Shown here piece after piece: positions 1 to 11,600 of a stretch of DNA of 64,000 bases. The translations under genes and the position numbers were made by a program. Positions within the stretch are counted from its first letter, which is position 1. Each line of letters starts with the position of its first letter. The stretch comes from Nelumbo lutea (lineage: Eukaryota > Streptophyta > Magnoliopsida > Proteales > Nelumbonaceae). Where the stretch lies: contig JAKGHH010000001.1 in the NCBI GenBank assembly GCA_022828595.1, forward strand, positions 122,958,999 to 123,022,998. Reading direction: 5' to 3'. The notes under the pieces are model-generated. The model searched no databases and was not told the origin of the DNA. It saw only the letters and a program-made list of their open reading frames with translations.

Positions 1-430
1 TAGGAGTTGGAGATTCTGTTAGGGAAGAACTATTAGTGCTGTACAAGGGGTGCAATTTGCAAACCAATTGGGGGTAGAACAGTTGATCATTGAAGAGGAT
101 TCCAAGGTGGTGGTGGGCTGGCTGAAAAACCCCGAGGATACTATATGATGCTATAAGAATGAAATTAAGAAATTTAATTGGCTGACAAGGAATATGTTGG
201 TCTCTAAACAGTGGGTGGGGAGATCAGCAAATGCTTTGGTTGATGTGTTAGACAAACAAGGGGCAAATAGGGAAGAATTGTTTTGGGCTTAGCTGTGATT
301 TATGTAATTTATTACCAGTTTACTTGTAAGCTATTGGGAGAGGCTGCAGCTCGCACCTTTCCATGGGATGTTGTATGAAATTACAATTCTAAATCAGTTT
401 CTGAATTAATAAAATTTCTATTATTCATAA
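1..430 (+). mobile_element. LINE (L1-type) 3' end with RNase H remnant
   Basis: The plus strand reads, with one stop, as the C-terminal half of a plant LINE RNase H domain (RVT_3). An EEDSKVVVGWL motif corresponds to the family's EGDSKVVI block, and SANALVDVLDKQGANREELFWA followed by a stop corresponds to the usual end of ORF2. After the stop come a short 3' UTR and a tail ending ATTCATAAAAAAAAAA. The 5' part lies outside the window. The same ending (GATAAAA or CATAAAA after an A/T-rich stretch) marks the other LINE copies at 17.0, 17.7, 37.0 and 37.8 kb. Confidence 0.7.
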
Positions 431-776
431 AAAAAAAACAAATAGGAAATTTGGAAAGAAAACTAGGATCAAATTAACTTTCTCTTGACTAAAACTAGAC
501 TTACTAAAAGATTCCTTCTACAACTACTAATATGGCTTAGAGAACAAAAGGTAACTTTACCAATTATAAAAAAAAGAAAAAACGAAATCAGTTTCTGAAT
601 TAATAAAATTTCTATTATTCATAAAAAAAAACAAATAGGAGATTTGGAAAGGAAACTAGGACCAAGTTAACTTTCTCCTGACTAAAACTAGACTTACTAA
701 AAGATTCCTTCTACAACTACTAATATGGCTTAGAGAACAAAAGGTAACTTTATCAATTATCAAAAAAAAAAAAAAA
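391..776. repeat. ~194-bp tandem direct duplication containing a LINE tail
   Basis: The sequence from AAATCAGTTTCTGAATTAAT at 391 recurs from 585 with only scattered differences, an offset of 194 bp. Each unit contains the last ~40 bp of the LINE with its A-run, followed by the same ~150 bp of flank ending in GGTAACTTTA plus an A-rich run. The duplication must postdate the LINE insertion because the tail is inside the unit. Confidence 0.8.
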
Positions 777-782
777 AGAGAA

Positions 783-1171
783 GTACGGACAGGCCCAATG
801 CAGATTTCTGAATTCCATTGCAGATCTATCAACATTCAAAATGTCAATACCCCTACTCTATACACCAATGCCCGCTCGTGAATTGGCAACAATTCCGAGC
901 TGGCACCCACCCCAACTGTACTTTGGGCCTAAAAATTCTGACCCTGGGCTGAGCCGTCATTCTCCCAAAAAAATGGAAAAGTACGCTGCAGCTCACTGCA
1001 GAATTCTAAATTCCACTGCAGACTTACAAAAATTCCAAATGTCAAATACCCCCACCCTATACACCAATGCCCACCCGTGAATTGGCATCAATTCCGAGCT
1101 GGCACCTACCCCAACTGTACTTTGGGCCTAAGAATTCTGATGCTGGGCTGAACCGTCATTCTCCCAGAAAA
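783..1171. repeat. Dispersed repeat, two tandem ~198-bp copies
   Basis: Two head-to-tail copies (about 783-966 and 981-1165) share blocks such as GAATTGGCA, CCCCAACTGTACTTTGGGCC, AAGAATTCTGA and CGTCATTCTCCCA. A relative with the same order of motifs lies at 47730-48025, so this is a dispersed noncoding element, probably a MITE. A 79-codon ORF at 841-1080 lies inside it and has no coding look. Confidence 0.6.
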
Positions 1172-1795
1172 AGGTAACTTTACTAAACAAATAAACTAAA
1201 AAATTCAACAGAAATGACACAATTAAGATTCTTTGACTGTGATCCAAAGTCAACCAATGTAAATACTTGAAGAGTGTGTGATGTCTATCAAGAGCTTGAG
1301 ATAAAACACACTAGGGACTGATGTGGTCTGAGGTGCTTTTCTGCATATTGAGTATTTTCTATCATATTTTTCCCCTTTTTTTTTGGAAAAAGTACCTGTC
1401 ATTGCTTATGAAAACAAAAAAATAATAACCATTTTTTGTATCCAGCGGATGTAAAATGATGTACAAAAGATATATGATTCAGCCCCAGCCCCTTGCTCAG
1501 AGCATTTTAAGTATTGGGGATTTTTGATGACCCACTAGAGTTTTTCACTGCCTCTGCTGGAGAGATATCTTGGTTCTAAGTTCTAACTCTGGACCTTTAA
1601 TTTATTTTGTCTTCAAATGACTTCCATCAGCTTTGATGATCAATTTAACTGTATTCTCTTTTCTACTCCTATTTTTGTTAAAATTGCATATATTAATCAT
1701 CATGTCTATCCGCCATAAGATAGTTTATTTATTTATTTATTTATTTATTTATGAGTATGCTCATACTTTTATTTTTATCTGTTCTTTGAAAAGCA
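1172..1795. other. DRD1-like upstream region or 5' intron; no gene seen
   Basis: No coding sequence or recognisable element was found apart from an (ATTT)n microsatellite at about 1719-1752. A pyrimidine-rich stretch leading to AAAAGCAG at 1795 could be a splice acceptor, in which case this is a 5' intron of the DRD1-like gene. I see no convincing promoter. Confidence 0.4.
1719..1752. repeat. (ATTT)n microsatellite
   Basis: About eight TTTA/ATTT units lie just upstream of the first recognisable exon of the DRD1-like gene. Confidence 0.85.
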
Positions 1796-1822
1796 GAGTC
1801 ATACTCCTGGAGACAGAAAAAG

Positions 1823-2626
1823 ATGAAAATGTTCAATGAAAAAAAAGATATTAGTAGCATATCTTGGATTGCAGGTATCCGATCTGAACCCGAATACAAG
1901 GACAGGACTCCCTCAAAAGTTTTAGACTATTCTGATCCATTTGCTGTTCCCAATTTGTTGGAAGGATTGGATTCTGTGAAGTTTGGAAGTGTAACAAATG
2001 AAATTGAAGATCTTCGTGCTCGAAAGATGCAAATGCTGTATCCCTTGTTTGCAAAGTACCCATCATTTTTTTCTTCCTATGTGGAGTCTGTTTCTCAGTC
2101 ACCAAGAGTGACTGAGAAACCACAGAACATCCATTTGGCTTCTCAAGTTGTTATAGATTTGGATGCTGACTCTGTTGAAAATGATTGCCCTATAACAGAA
2201 AATAGCTATCCACTTCACAAGTCATCTAGTGGAGAAATGCATCAATATGATGATCATAGCTCCATTGTGCTGGATAAAACAGATTGTATTAACCTTCAGA
2301 ATCACAACAACAATTCAATTGTTGTTATTGATTCAGATGAAGAAGATGGTGGGGATGGGATTGGGACAAGACATTCTTCAATCTCAGACTTGCCAGTAGT
2401 ATCTTTATTCCAGAGCCCTTTCAATGTAAAGAATGGAACAGATCTTATTCCTCATAACAGCATATTACTTCACAAAGTTTTTCAGCCTGCACATGGAAAC
2501 CATGTGCAGTTGAATGCCGGAATGGGTTTGAGTGGTCCTGTTGAAGCAAACCGGAAGGCTTCTTATCACTATGAGGAGGTTGTCTTAAGGAAGCCAGCCA
2601 ATGTAAACCCAATCAGGGATCTAAGT
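1823..2626 (+). CDS. DRD1: DRD1-like exon 1 (N-terminal, 268 codons)
   Basis: The exon is open from ATG 1823 to a strong donor AGT|GTAAGT at 2627, phase 0. It encodes the conserved [20 protein letters not shown] segment, then acidic low-complexity stretches ([21 protein letters not shown]) typical of the family's N-terminal region. A second in-frame ATG lies at 1829. Upstream frame is open to a stop at 1787, and an acceptor-like CAG ends at 1795, so a further 5' exon is possible. Confidence 0.75.
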
Positions 2627-5600
2627 GTAAGTCTGCTTTCCTTTCTGTTTCTAAGATTCACATCTGGAATTTACACAATGGTTGGATAATAAAATATGGA
2701 GTGTAACCTCATTTACTCAGGAACTGCCCATCCAAGTTTAAATGGGCAGAAACCATAATAGTTGCTCAGCCTACCTATCAAGACACCTGCCCATGAAGGG
2801 AAAAGGATTATCTGTTACATTGATTTAACTCGGCTAATATTCTCTAAATGCACATGAAAACAGGACCAAGATATCAAGTTAAATCAACATGATTGACTGC
2901 AGAGCAAAAGGAACTGTGTTAGTAGAGGCTGAACAACCTAAACTGTCACATCGTTTTCTCAGTCTTCTCCTCTATCCCAAATTTCATGAAGTCTCCTACC
3001 ATAGTTTGCTACTTTGCTTCATCCAAGATATTTGGGATACAATGAAACAGACTGTTCTAACCTGGGTAACTTCAGGGTGGACTGTAGAGACTGCATCCTG
3101 TGCCCTATAAGCCTTATTTGCATGGTGGCAGAATTAGGGCTTGATGGTGGGTTTCTCTTTTTGTAGTTTTAACGTGCTACATGTCATGGTGCCCAGCATG
3201 TCAATCTCCAAAAAGTTATTGCACAATGGCATGGCGATGAGTAATTTTTAATTATATGTAATGACGTGTTCCATGCATGTGTGCAAGTAAAGATTAATGG
3301 GTAAAAACTAAAAATATGAAAATATTAAAGTATTTGAATTTAAAAATTAACTGATTGATTGGATTAAAAGATTAAAATCTTTGGACAACTGCTGTTTGTA
3401 AGTATTAACCTTATATAATTTATATGATATGATGATATTAAAGTACTCTGGTTTAACTTTTATGGTCTGCATGGAAACCAAGGCAAGCATTGGAATTACA
3501 TAGTATAGAAGATAATTTAAATACATGGTACAATAGAACCAAAGTATTTGACTGCCTGTTGGATATGTCTTTTTTCATGATACCTTTTTTATCCTTTACT
3601 AATTTTAATTGCCTAGACTCTTTTCATAGGTATCCTTGTAAACTCAGCATACTAGAAATCCCTCCCAGCCCCTGATTTTGCTAACCCAACTGCATTCTGA
3701 ATTCATCTCTATAGGGATCCACCTTAAACAAGCTTGTGGAATAGAAATACTGAAATAGCACCTCTGATCTCATTCAGCATATGAGCCAGACATCAGACTG
3801 TTATAATGACACCTCAAGAAGAGTGGTCTGGAGTGATCTAATTTCAAGATATTTTGAGCATTTTTTTAGTTGGGGTTTTGAGATGAAATTTGGTATGACA
3901 GACAGTAATGAAGATCTATGGGCGACAACCAAATAAGAGAGGAATTGGAAATGGATTAATTGCTAAAATTGGAGAATTTCAAGTTATAATGCAAAACTGA
4001 AGGACAAAAATACCTGAATCAATTTAGTTCTTTAAGAATTTAAGATGTTGAATGAACTCTTTTGATGAACAATTTGTCGGCCATTGATGGCTGTTCTGGC
4101 TTTGCAAAATTAGGAAGAAGCAGTAACCCCAAAGGAAATATGCAGAAAAATCCCTCAATATCAATAAACACACTTTTGCAACAGTACACACAAATAAATT
4201 GTCCAGGGTCAGCCACTCTTTTCTAAACTAGGAAAAATCAAAATTATGACTGTCACTCATGCAACTCATAAAGCAACTCTGGAACTATTTAACGAATAAT
4301 TCTTTAATTTCAAGCATAATTGAACTAAGAGGTTTTTACTTATAAAAAAACATAATTGAACTAAGACTAGATGTTCTAAAAATCCTGACTTTTGGGAATC
4401 ATAGACTGTTGAGACTAATTGAATCATGAATAATGTGTAAATTGTAGGATCCTGACTTTTGAAACTTTATGTCTATATTTATTATATATGTATGGAAAAA
4501 TGGTTTTGCCCTATTGTCAGTATGCATCTACATTAAATGTACTTAATGGTTAATATAAAACAACTTACCAATTGTGCACTGCAAACCTAACATGATATAA
4601 CCTACTTCATTTAAATGTCAACCATCCAAATGTCTCTTTAATCTACATATGATTGAAAATAAACTCAGTATGGTTACTAATAGGTCTTAAATAAGTGAAG
4701 TAAATGATATTTTAGATGTGAAAAGAACAGCCAGGGTTTTAGAGAGGGAAAGTGGAGAGAAGTCAAAGAAAAGTAGGAAATTCTGGGAATTTCTCATGTA
4801 CAGGTTCTTTTGCTGGGTTCAGCAGAGCCCTTTTTTTCATTTCAGTAACTGAAACCAATTTTCTTAGTTGTGAAAAGAATGGAAAGTATGTAGAGAAACA
4901 GTATGCACAAATAATGCCCAGCACTCCCAACCATTTTACTATTCCTGTTATCATCCCTTTTTTGATTTTCTTTATATTACCCTCATGTTCATTATCCAGT
5001 CCCCCAGAAGAATTGGTTCTTCCTGGTGCCCTGCCTTGCCAGCATATCAGCCATACCATTCGCCATTCTTTATGACCAGACTACCATTGTATTCAGCTCC
5101 CTTGCTTCTGGTAGAGCTTTTTATTGAGTCCTGTACTCCTGTTTGCCCCTGCATTCTAGAAAGCATGTCTTAATTGCTTGGTTTTACTTGCATATCATCT
5201 CTAAATGTGCAATTTCTCTTTTCTGAATGGTATTGTTCATTTGAATACAATTGATTGATGGGGGCAAAACTGCATTAATTTCTCTTCTGTTTAGTGCACA
5301 GGCGTATGCACTTCTATTTCTTTTTTTTTGCTTTATAAAGAAAGATATGTGACAATTTGATTCAATTCATTAAAGATGATAGATGCAATTACAATATACA
5401 GGCAAAACAGTGTTTGAAGGTCGATGCTGCAAGAGAAAAAGAGGCTGATAGTGGAAGCACGGAAAGAAGAGACCTAGGTGTCTATGTTGGGGTCTCGGAT
5501 GATGAAATGAGTGAAAAAAGCAATGATCAAAGTAATGTAGAAGATGATGGGTTAGGTGACATATGGAGGGAAATGACACTAGCCCTAGAATGTTCTAAGG

Positions 5601-8600
5601 TACTTTCTCCTTCAATGTAATTGTTCATGCAATGAGAGGAATCTTTTCAAAATCACATTTGACAAAGTTAAATCACTTGCCATAATTGTATTTATTTTTT
5701 CCATTATGGTAAGAGTATCTATCCTTTTAATTTTGCTTTCCTTCACTTTTCTTAAGGAGAAGTAATGGTTAATTGTATCAATGATAAAAATGTTAGAAAT
5801 GGATGATGTATCAATGGAAAGGCCATTACCTAATCATAGTTTTCAAGGCGTCTAGATGATTCTAAGTGACACTGGGGCGAAGTGTCACCTAGGCGATAAA
5901 AGTTTTATAATATAAAATACTGACTTTTGGCTAGTTTCCAAGTTTTATATACCATTCAGCATGTATGTTAATTGAAAAAATAGCAATTCTCTTTATTAAG
6001 AACATTAAATTTCCTTTAAAAATGTGGCAAATCATCACATCTAAAAGATAAACATCTTTTACATATATTCATTTCATTATTTTAAAAAATAATACTACTA
6101 TAATAAGTATTTAATAGAGAAAATTCATATTAATTAACAGCTAAAGAAGGTTATTAACTTTATATGGTAAATATTCAAGATGAAAAGTAAAATAGAAAAA
6201 AAAAACAAGGTTGGACTTTCTGTTTTATTTAATTAGAGAGAGAGAATAGAAAAAAAGAACTTTATTATTCTATTCTTTCTTTCCTTTTTCTTTCCTTTCT
6301 TTTCTTTCTTTCTTTTTCTCTTCTCAAAACCCTTTGATCTTTTAAATTTCAATAGTAAAACATTAAAACAAAGTATAATTGATATATATAGCATATAATA
6401 AAATGTATTAACACATACATTAATAAGATACAACAATATAAATAATATTATAAAAGGCACCTGCCTAGTCATTTTTGTCGCCTAGGCGGGCGCCTAGTTG
6501 CCTAGAAAGGTGCCTAGTTGCTAAAAGTCAAGGCATTTGGGTGAGGCGCCCAGCTAAGGGCGCCTAGTCGCTTAGGCAATGCCTTGACAACTATGTACCC
6601 AATAATGCTGCTACTGGGTATCCAGGGTCTTGGGAGTGGTGGATTGAATATGTGCCTTAAAATTGGAATTTTAGCACAAAGTGACCACTCTCAAACTTAG
6701 ATGTGTCTTCATGATGGACACCCACCAAACAAACAAAGTTGCATATGCAGTCATCTATACAAGCTTTCTATGGCTATGAGGGCTTGACTTACATTAATAA
6801 GGACCATCAGCTATAGAATTTAAATCCCTAGAAATCCACCTCAAAACTGAATGACATGAAGTCATGAACCCAAAATAGGCCAAGTTTCCTTCAGCAAATG
6901 AGGTTTGGGGGGCGAAGCCCCCTAACCGAAGGGGCTGAGGGCTGACCACTTTCTTTCCCCTTATCTTTTCTTCCCTTCCCTTTCCTTTTCTTTTCTTTCA
7001 TTTTCTCTTTTTTTTTCTTCTCTTTCTTTTTTGGTAAAGTTCAGATCTGTATATCCGTTAGTTTCAGAATACAAGACAAAGGAAAGATAGAAAGAGGAGA
7101 GGAGAGAGAAGAAGAGAGAAGAGTGAAAAGGAGAGAAGAAAGAAAGGCTGGTTCGAATTAGAGAGAAAAATCACACCTTTCTAGTTGGCCAGGTTATATT
7201 TATAGTTTTCTATATTAAACACAAATTGACTCTTGTGCCCCTACTTAAGTATGGGACACATCACTTTACTTAACATTACACCTCATACTAAACATAAACA
7301 AAAAGGCTAATATGCCCCTGTATAGTTGACACTAACACTCCCCCTCAAGCTGGTGAGTATATATTATATAACCCCATCTTGTTACATATTTAGTCCACAC
7401 TTTCCGAACTCAACCCTTTGTTGAACAAATCTGCCCATTGGCTTCCTGTGTTAACATATGCTGTACTTATCACTCCACTAAGAACCTTTTCTCTCACAAA
7501 GTGACAATCAACTTCTATGTGTTTTGTTCTCATAAAAAACTGGATTAGAGATGTGGATTGCGGATTGGTTATCACAATAAAGCTTCATCGGAGTGTCAAT
7601 TGAGTACTCCATCTCCTGTAGAAGATTTCTCACCCACACTAATTCAGAAGTTGTATGTGCCATGGCTCTGTATTCAGCTTTTGCACTGCTTCTTGCCACC
7701 ACTATCTATTTCTTACCCTTCTATGTCACCAAGTTACCCCTAAGAAAGGTATAATAACCTGTAGTGGACCTTCTATCAAATACAAAACCAATGCAATCAT
7801 CATCGATGTATCCTTCTATTTCAAGATTTCCTCCACTATTGTATAGCAAGCCACAACCAGGAGCTCCCTTCAAATACCTTACAATCCTTAGAGCTGCATC
7901 CCAATGTAGAACCCGGGGGTTCTGCATAAACTGACTCACCACACTAATTGCAAATGAAATATTTGTTCGAGTAATGGTTAGGTAGTTTAGCTTACCCACC
8001 AACCTTCTGTACCTTATTGGATCTTCAAACTCCTCACTTGTATCACTACTCAACTTGACATTCAATTCCATGGGTGTTTCAACTGGTTTGACACCCAACA
8101 ACCCTATCTCCTCCAATAGGTCAAGGACATATTTCATCTGGCACAAGTTAATACCATACTTGGATCTCATTACCTCTATCCCTAAGAAATATCTTAGTTT
8201 ACCAAGGTCCTTTGTCTAGAAGTGATCATGCAAAAAGGTCTTCAACCTATCAATCCCGAACCTGTCACTGCCAGTAATAACAATATATCTACATATAACA
8301 CTAACAAAATCTTCCCAGCACCAGAACCATAGCTGAATACTGAATGGTCGACCTGACATTGTTTCATGCCAAATTTCTTCACTACTTCACTATATTTTCC
8401 AAACCATGCATGAGGAGACTGTTTAAGTCCATAAATAGCTTTCTTGAGCCTACACACTTTACCATCCTCCCCCTGAGCAACAAACCCGGGTGGTTGCTCC
8501 ATATACAACTCCTCAAGAAGATCACCATGCAAAAAAGCATTCTTAATATCAAGTTGAAACAAAGGTCAATCATACATAGCGGCTAGAGAGATCAAAACAC

Positions 8601-11600
8601 GAATTGAACCAATCTTGGCAATAGGAGAGAAAGTCTTTGTGTAGTCAATGCCATATAACCATGAATAACCCTTGGCAACCAACCGAGCTTTCAACCGCTC
8701 AACACTACCATAAGGTAAATACTTGACAGTGTATGCCCACTTACATCCGACAACATGCTTACCAGGGGGAATGAGATCTCACATATGATTATGAGCTAGA
8801 GTGGAGAGTTCTTTTGTTGCTTGACGACACCTTAGAGAGATAAGGGCTTCCTGGACATCCATAGGAACAAAAACAAAAGATAACAATGAAACAAACTATC
8901 GATGGGAAGGAGAAAGGTGAGATATGGAAACATAATTAGAGATAGGATGAAGGGTACAACTACGTCTGCCTTTCCGTAGGGCAATAGGAAGGTCAAGATC
9001 AGAAACGAGGTGTGATGGTGTTGCAGAAACCACTGCCAGATCTGTTGACGGTGAAGAAGCTGGAGGAGCTGGTGCATCATGCATGTTGACACGTATACAC
9101 TTGCTGGATAGGTGGCTGTTCAGCGGGAAGTGGCACCGGAGGCAAAGGCTTAGTCGTAGTTGGAACAAGTGGAATGGGGTCCATAACAGGAACTAGAAGT
9201 GGAAAGGAAGAAGAAAACTGGGATTATAACACTTGTACCCTTTCCGGGTCCTAGAATAGCCAAGGAAGATACACTTAGTAGAACGTGCATCTAATCTGTC
9301 CGGTCTAGGGCCAAGATTATGAACAAAACACACACACCCAAAAACCCTAGGAGTGAGAGGAAAAGGGGACAATGTAGGAAACAAAATAGAGAAGGGAGAC
9401 TGACCATCAAGGATGAACATAGGCATTCGGTTAATAAGGAAGCAAGATGTAAGCACAACATCACTCCAAAAATGTTTGGGTACATTTATATGATGCAAAA
9501 GGGACCAAGTAGTTTCCAAAAGATGGCAACTCTTTCGTTTAGATACCCCATTTTGTTAAGGGGTGTAAGAGCAAGAGGTTTGTTGAATAATACCATGTTG
9601 TTCTAAATATTGCTGAAAGGCGAATAAAAATATTCTTGGCCATTATCAGAACGCAGGATCTTAGTATGGACACCAAATTGAGTGCGAATTTCAGCATGAA
9701 ACTTTTGGAAGATAGAAAATAATTCACTCATTTCTTTTATAAGATAAAGCCATTGTCATCCTTGAATAATCATAAACAAAAATAACAAAGTACTTGTAAC
9801 CATTTTGTGACACTATTTTATTTGGATCCCAAATGTTCGAATGGACCAAAGAAAAAGGACTTGACATACGGCTATCGACTCTAAGACTAAAGGGAACCCG
9901 ATGACGTTTCCCATACTAACATGACTAACAATCCAAAAAGAAAGACAATTCAATGCTGGAAAAAGTTGCTTAAGAGCTTTAAGAGACAGATGACTAAGTC
10001 TGTAGTGCCACTAGAGAGGAGAAAGAGACAACTCAAGAGCTGTTGACGAACCACCACCACTATCAAGATAATACAATCCACCGGCTTCATGTCCTCTACC
10101 AATCTTTATCCCCATCTTGAGATCCTGAAAGACACAAGATGAGGGGTAAAAGGTGGTAGAGCAATTAAGGGACTTGGTCAATTTACTAACAGACATAAGA
10201 TTAAAAGGGAACTTGGGAACATACAAAACTGAAGACAAAGAAAATGAACCAGTGTTAACATTACCGATACCACATATGGAAGAAGTGAACCATTAGCAAG
10301 GGTAATAGTGTGGGTTGTAGAGGATGAAGAAAGAGAAGAGAACACACTTGGAGTCTCAGTCATATGATCAGAAGCTCTAGAATCAACGATCCAATGGGAG
10401 GGTTTGGATGCCAGACAAGCCATACTTGAGTGGGCAAGCGTAGCTGTACTCGGCTGAGAACTAGCCTGGATCAACCGCTCATATTCATTACGTAAAATAC
10501 CATCATCTCTTGCTCGGAGGCATCCGTAGATGGAGGTGTCTGATTGACCTTTTGGCTCTCTTGTCCCATACCACCACTAGCCACTGCATGGTTTACCTAG
10601 GTTGAAGGCAGGCCATGTAGATCATAGCAAAAATTAACAGTATGTCCATCCATACCACAATGTGTACACCTTCTCGGACCATTACTACATCTTCTACTAC
10701 AAGCTCCCCCTAAATATCGACCTCCAACACGCCCACCACCACGATTGTACATGTGTCCACCTCTACCACCACATCTTGGCTGAACCTGATGAGTTACACC
10801 TCTACCACCATGACCTCCCCCTCTTGTCACAACAAAAGAAAACCTATCTGATTTGGTGGGGTTCTCAGGAGGTCCAACGGAAATCCTCTGGAGATGGGCA
10901 AACACCTCTTCAAGTGAAGGGAGGGCAGACCCACCTATTATTTGTGCTCTCACCGGTTCATATTCAGACTTCAATCCCACTAAAAATCTGGTTACATCAA
11001 GCTGCTCTCTCTGTTGTTGCTGAGTTTTGACATCAGATGTAAGAGGGTGATACACATTCAACTCATTCCTTAGATTCCTCAGACTAGCATAGTACTCCTT
11101 AAGACTCTGATTACCCTGTTGCAAATTAAAATATTCTTGATAGAGCTGGTATACTCTAGTGGTATTGTCCTGCCCTGAGTAAAGCTTCTTTGCATGATCC
11201 CCAATCTCCTTTGGCTGTGTCTAAGAACATGAAGTTCACACTAATCTTAGGTTCCATGTTGTTCCCTAACTAAGTCATAAATTGTGCATCTTCTTGTTCC
11301 CAATCACTATACTCCTGAGAGTCAATTAGGGGTTTGTCTTCTCTCACATGTTTACTTTCTTCTTAGCTCTGAGAAACACTTCAACAGATTTGGCCCAACG
11401 CACCGCAATTCTCTCCATTCATTTTGATGGAGGTCATTTGCACATTCAAGTAATCAGGGGGAATCATAACAGACTAGTGTTCACTACTGTCTCCCATAGC
11501 TGCCATAATTTTTTTTTTCTTCACACTGATATGTTACCCTACCTTACCAACAATCACCACACTGTGCTCTTATAGCTGAACGATCACCACTGTTTCACTT

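Noticed and set aside
841..1080. 79-codon ORF near the window start
   Set aside because: Lies within a tandemly duplicated noncoding repeat; the second copy does not preserve the frame.
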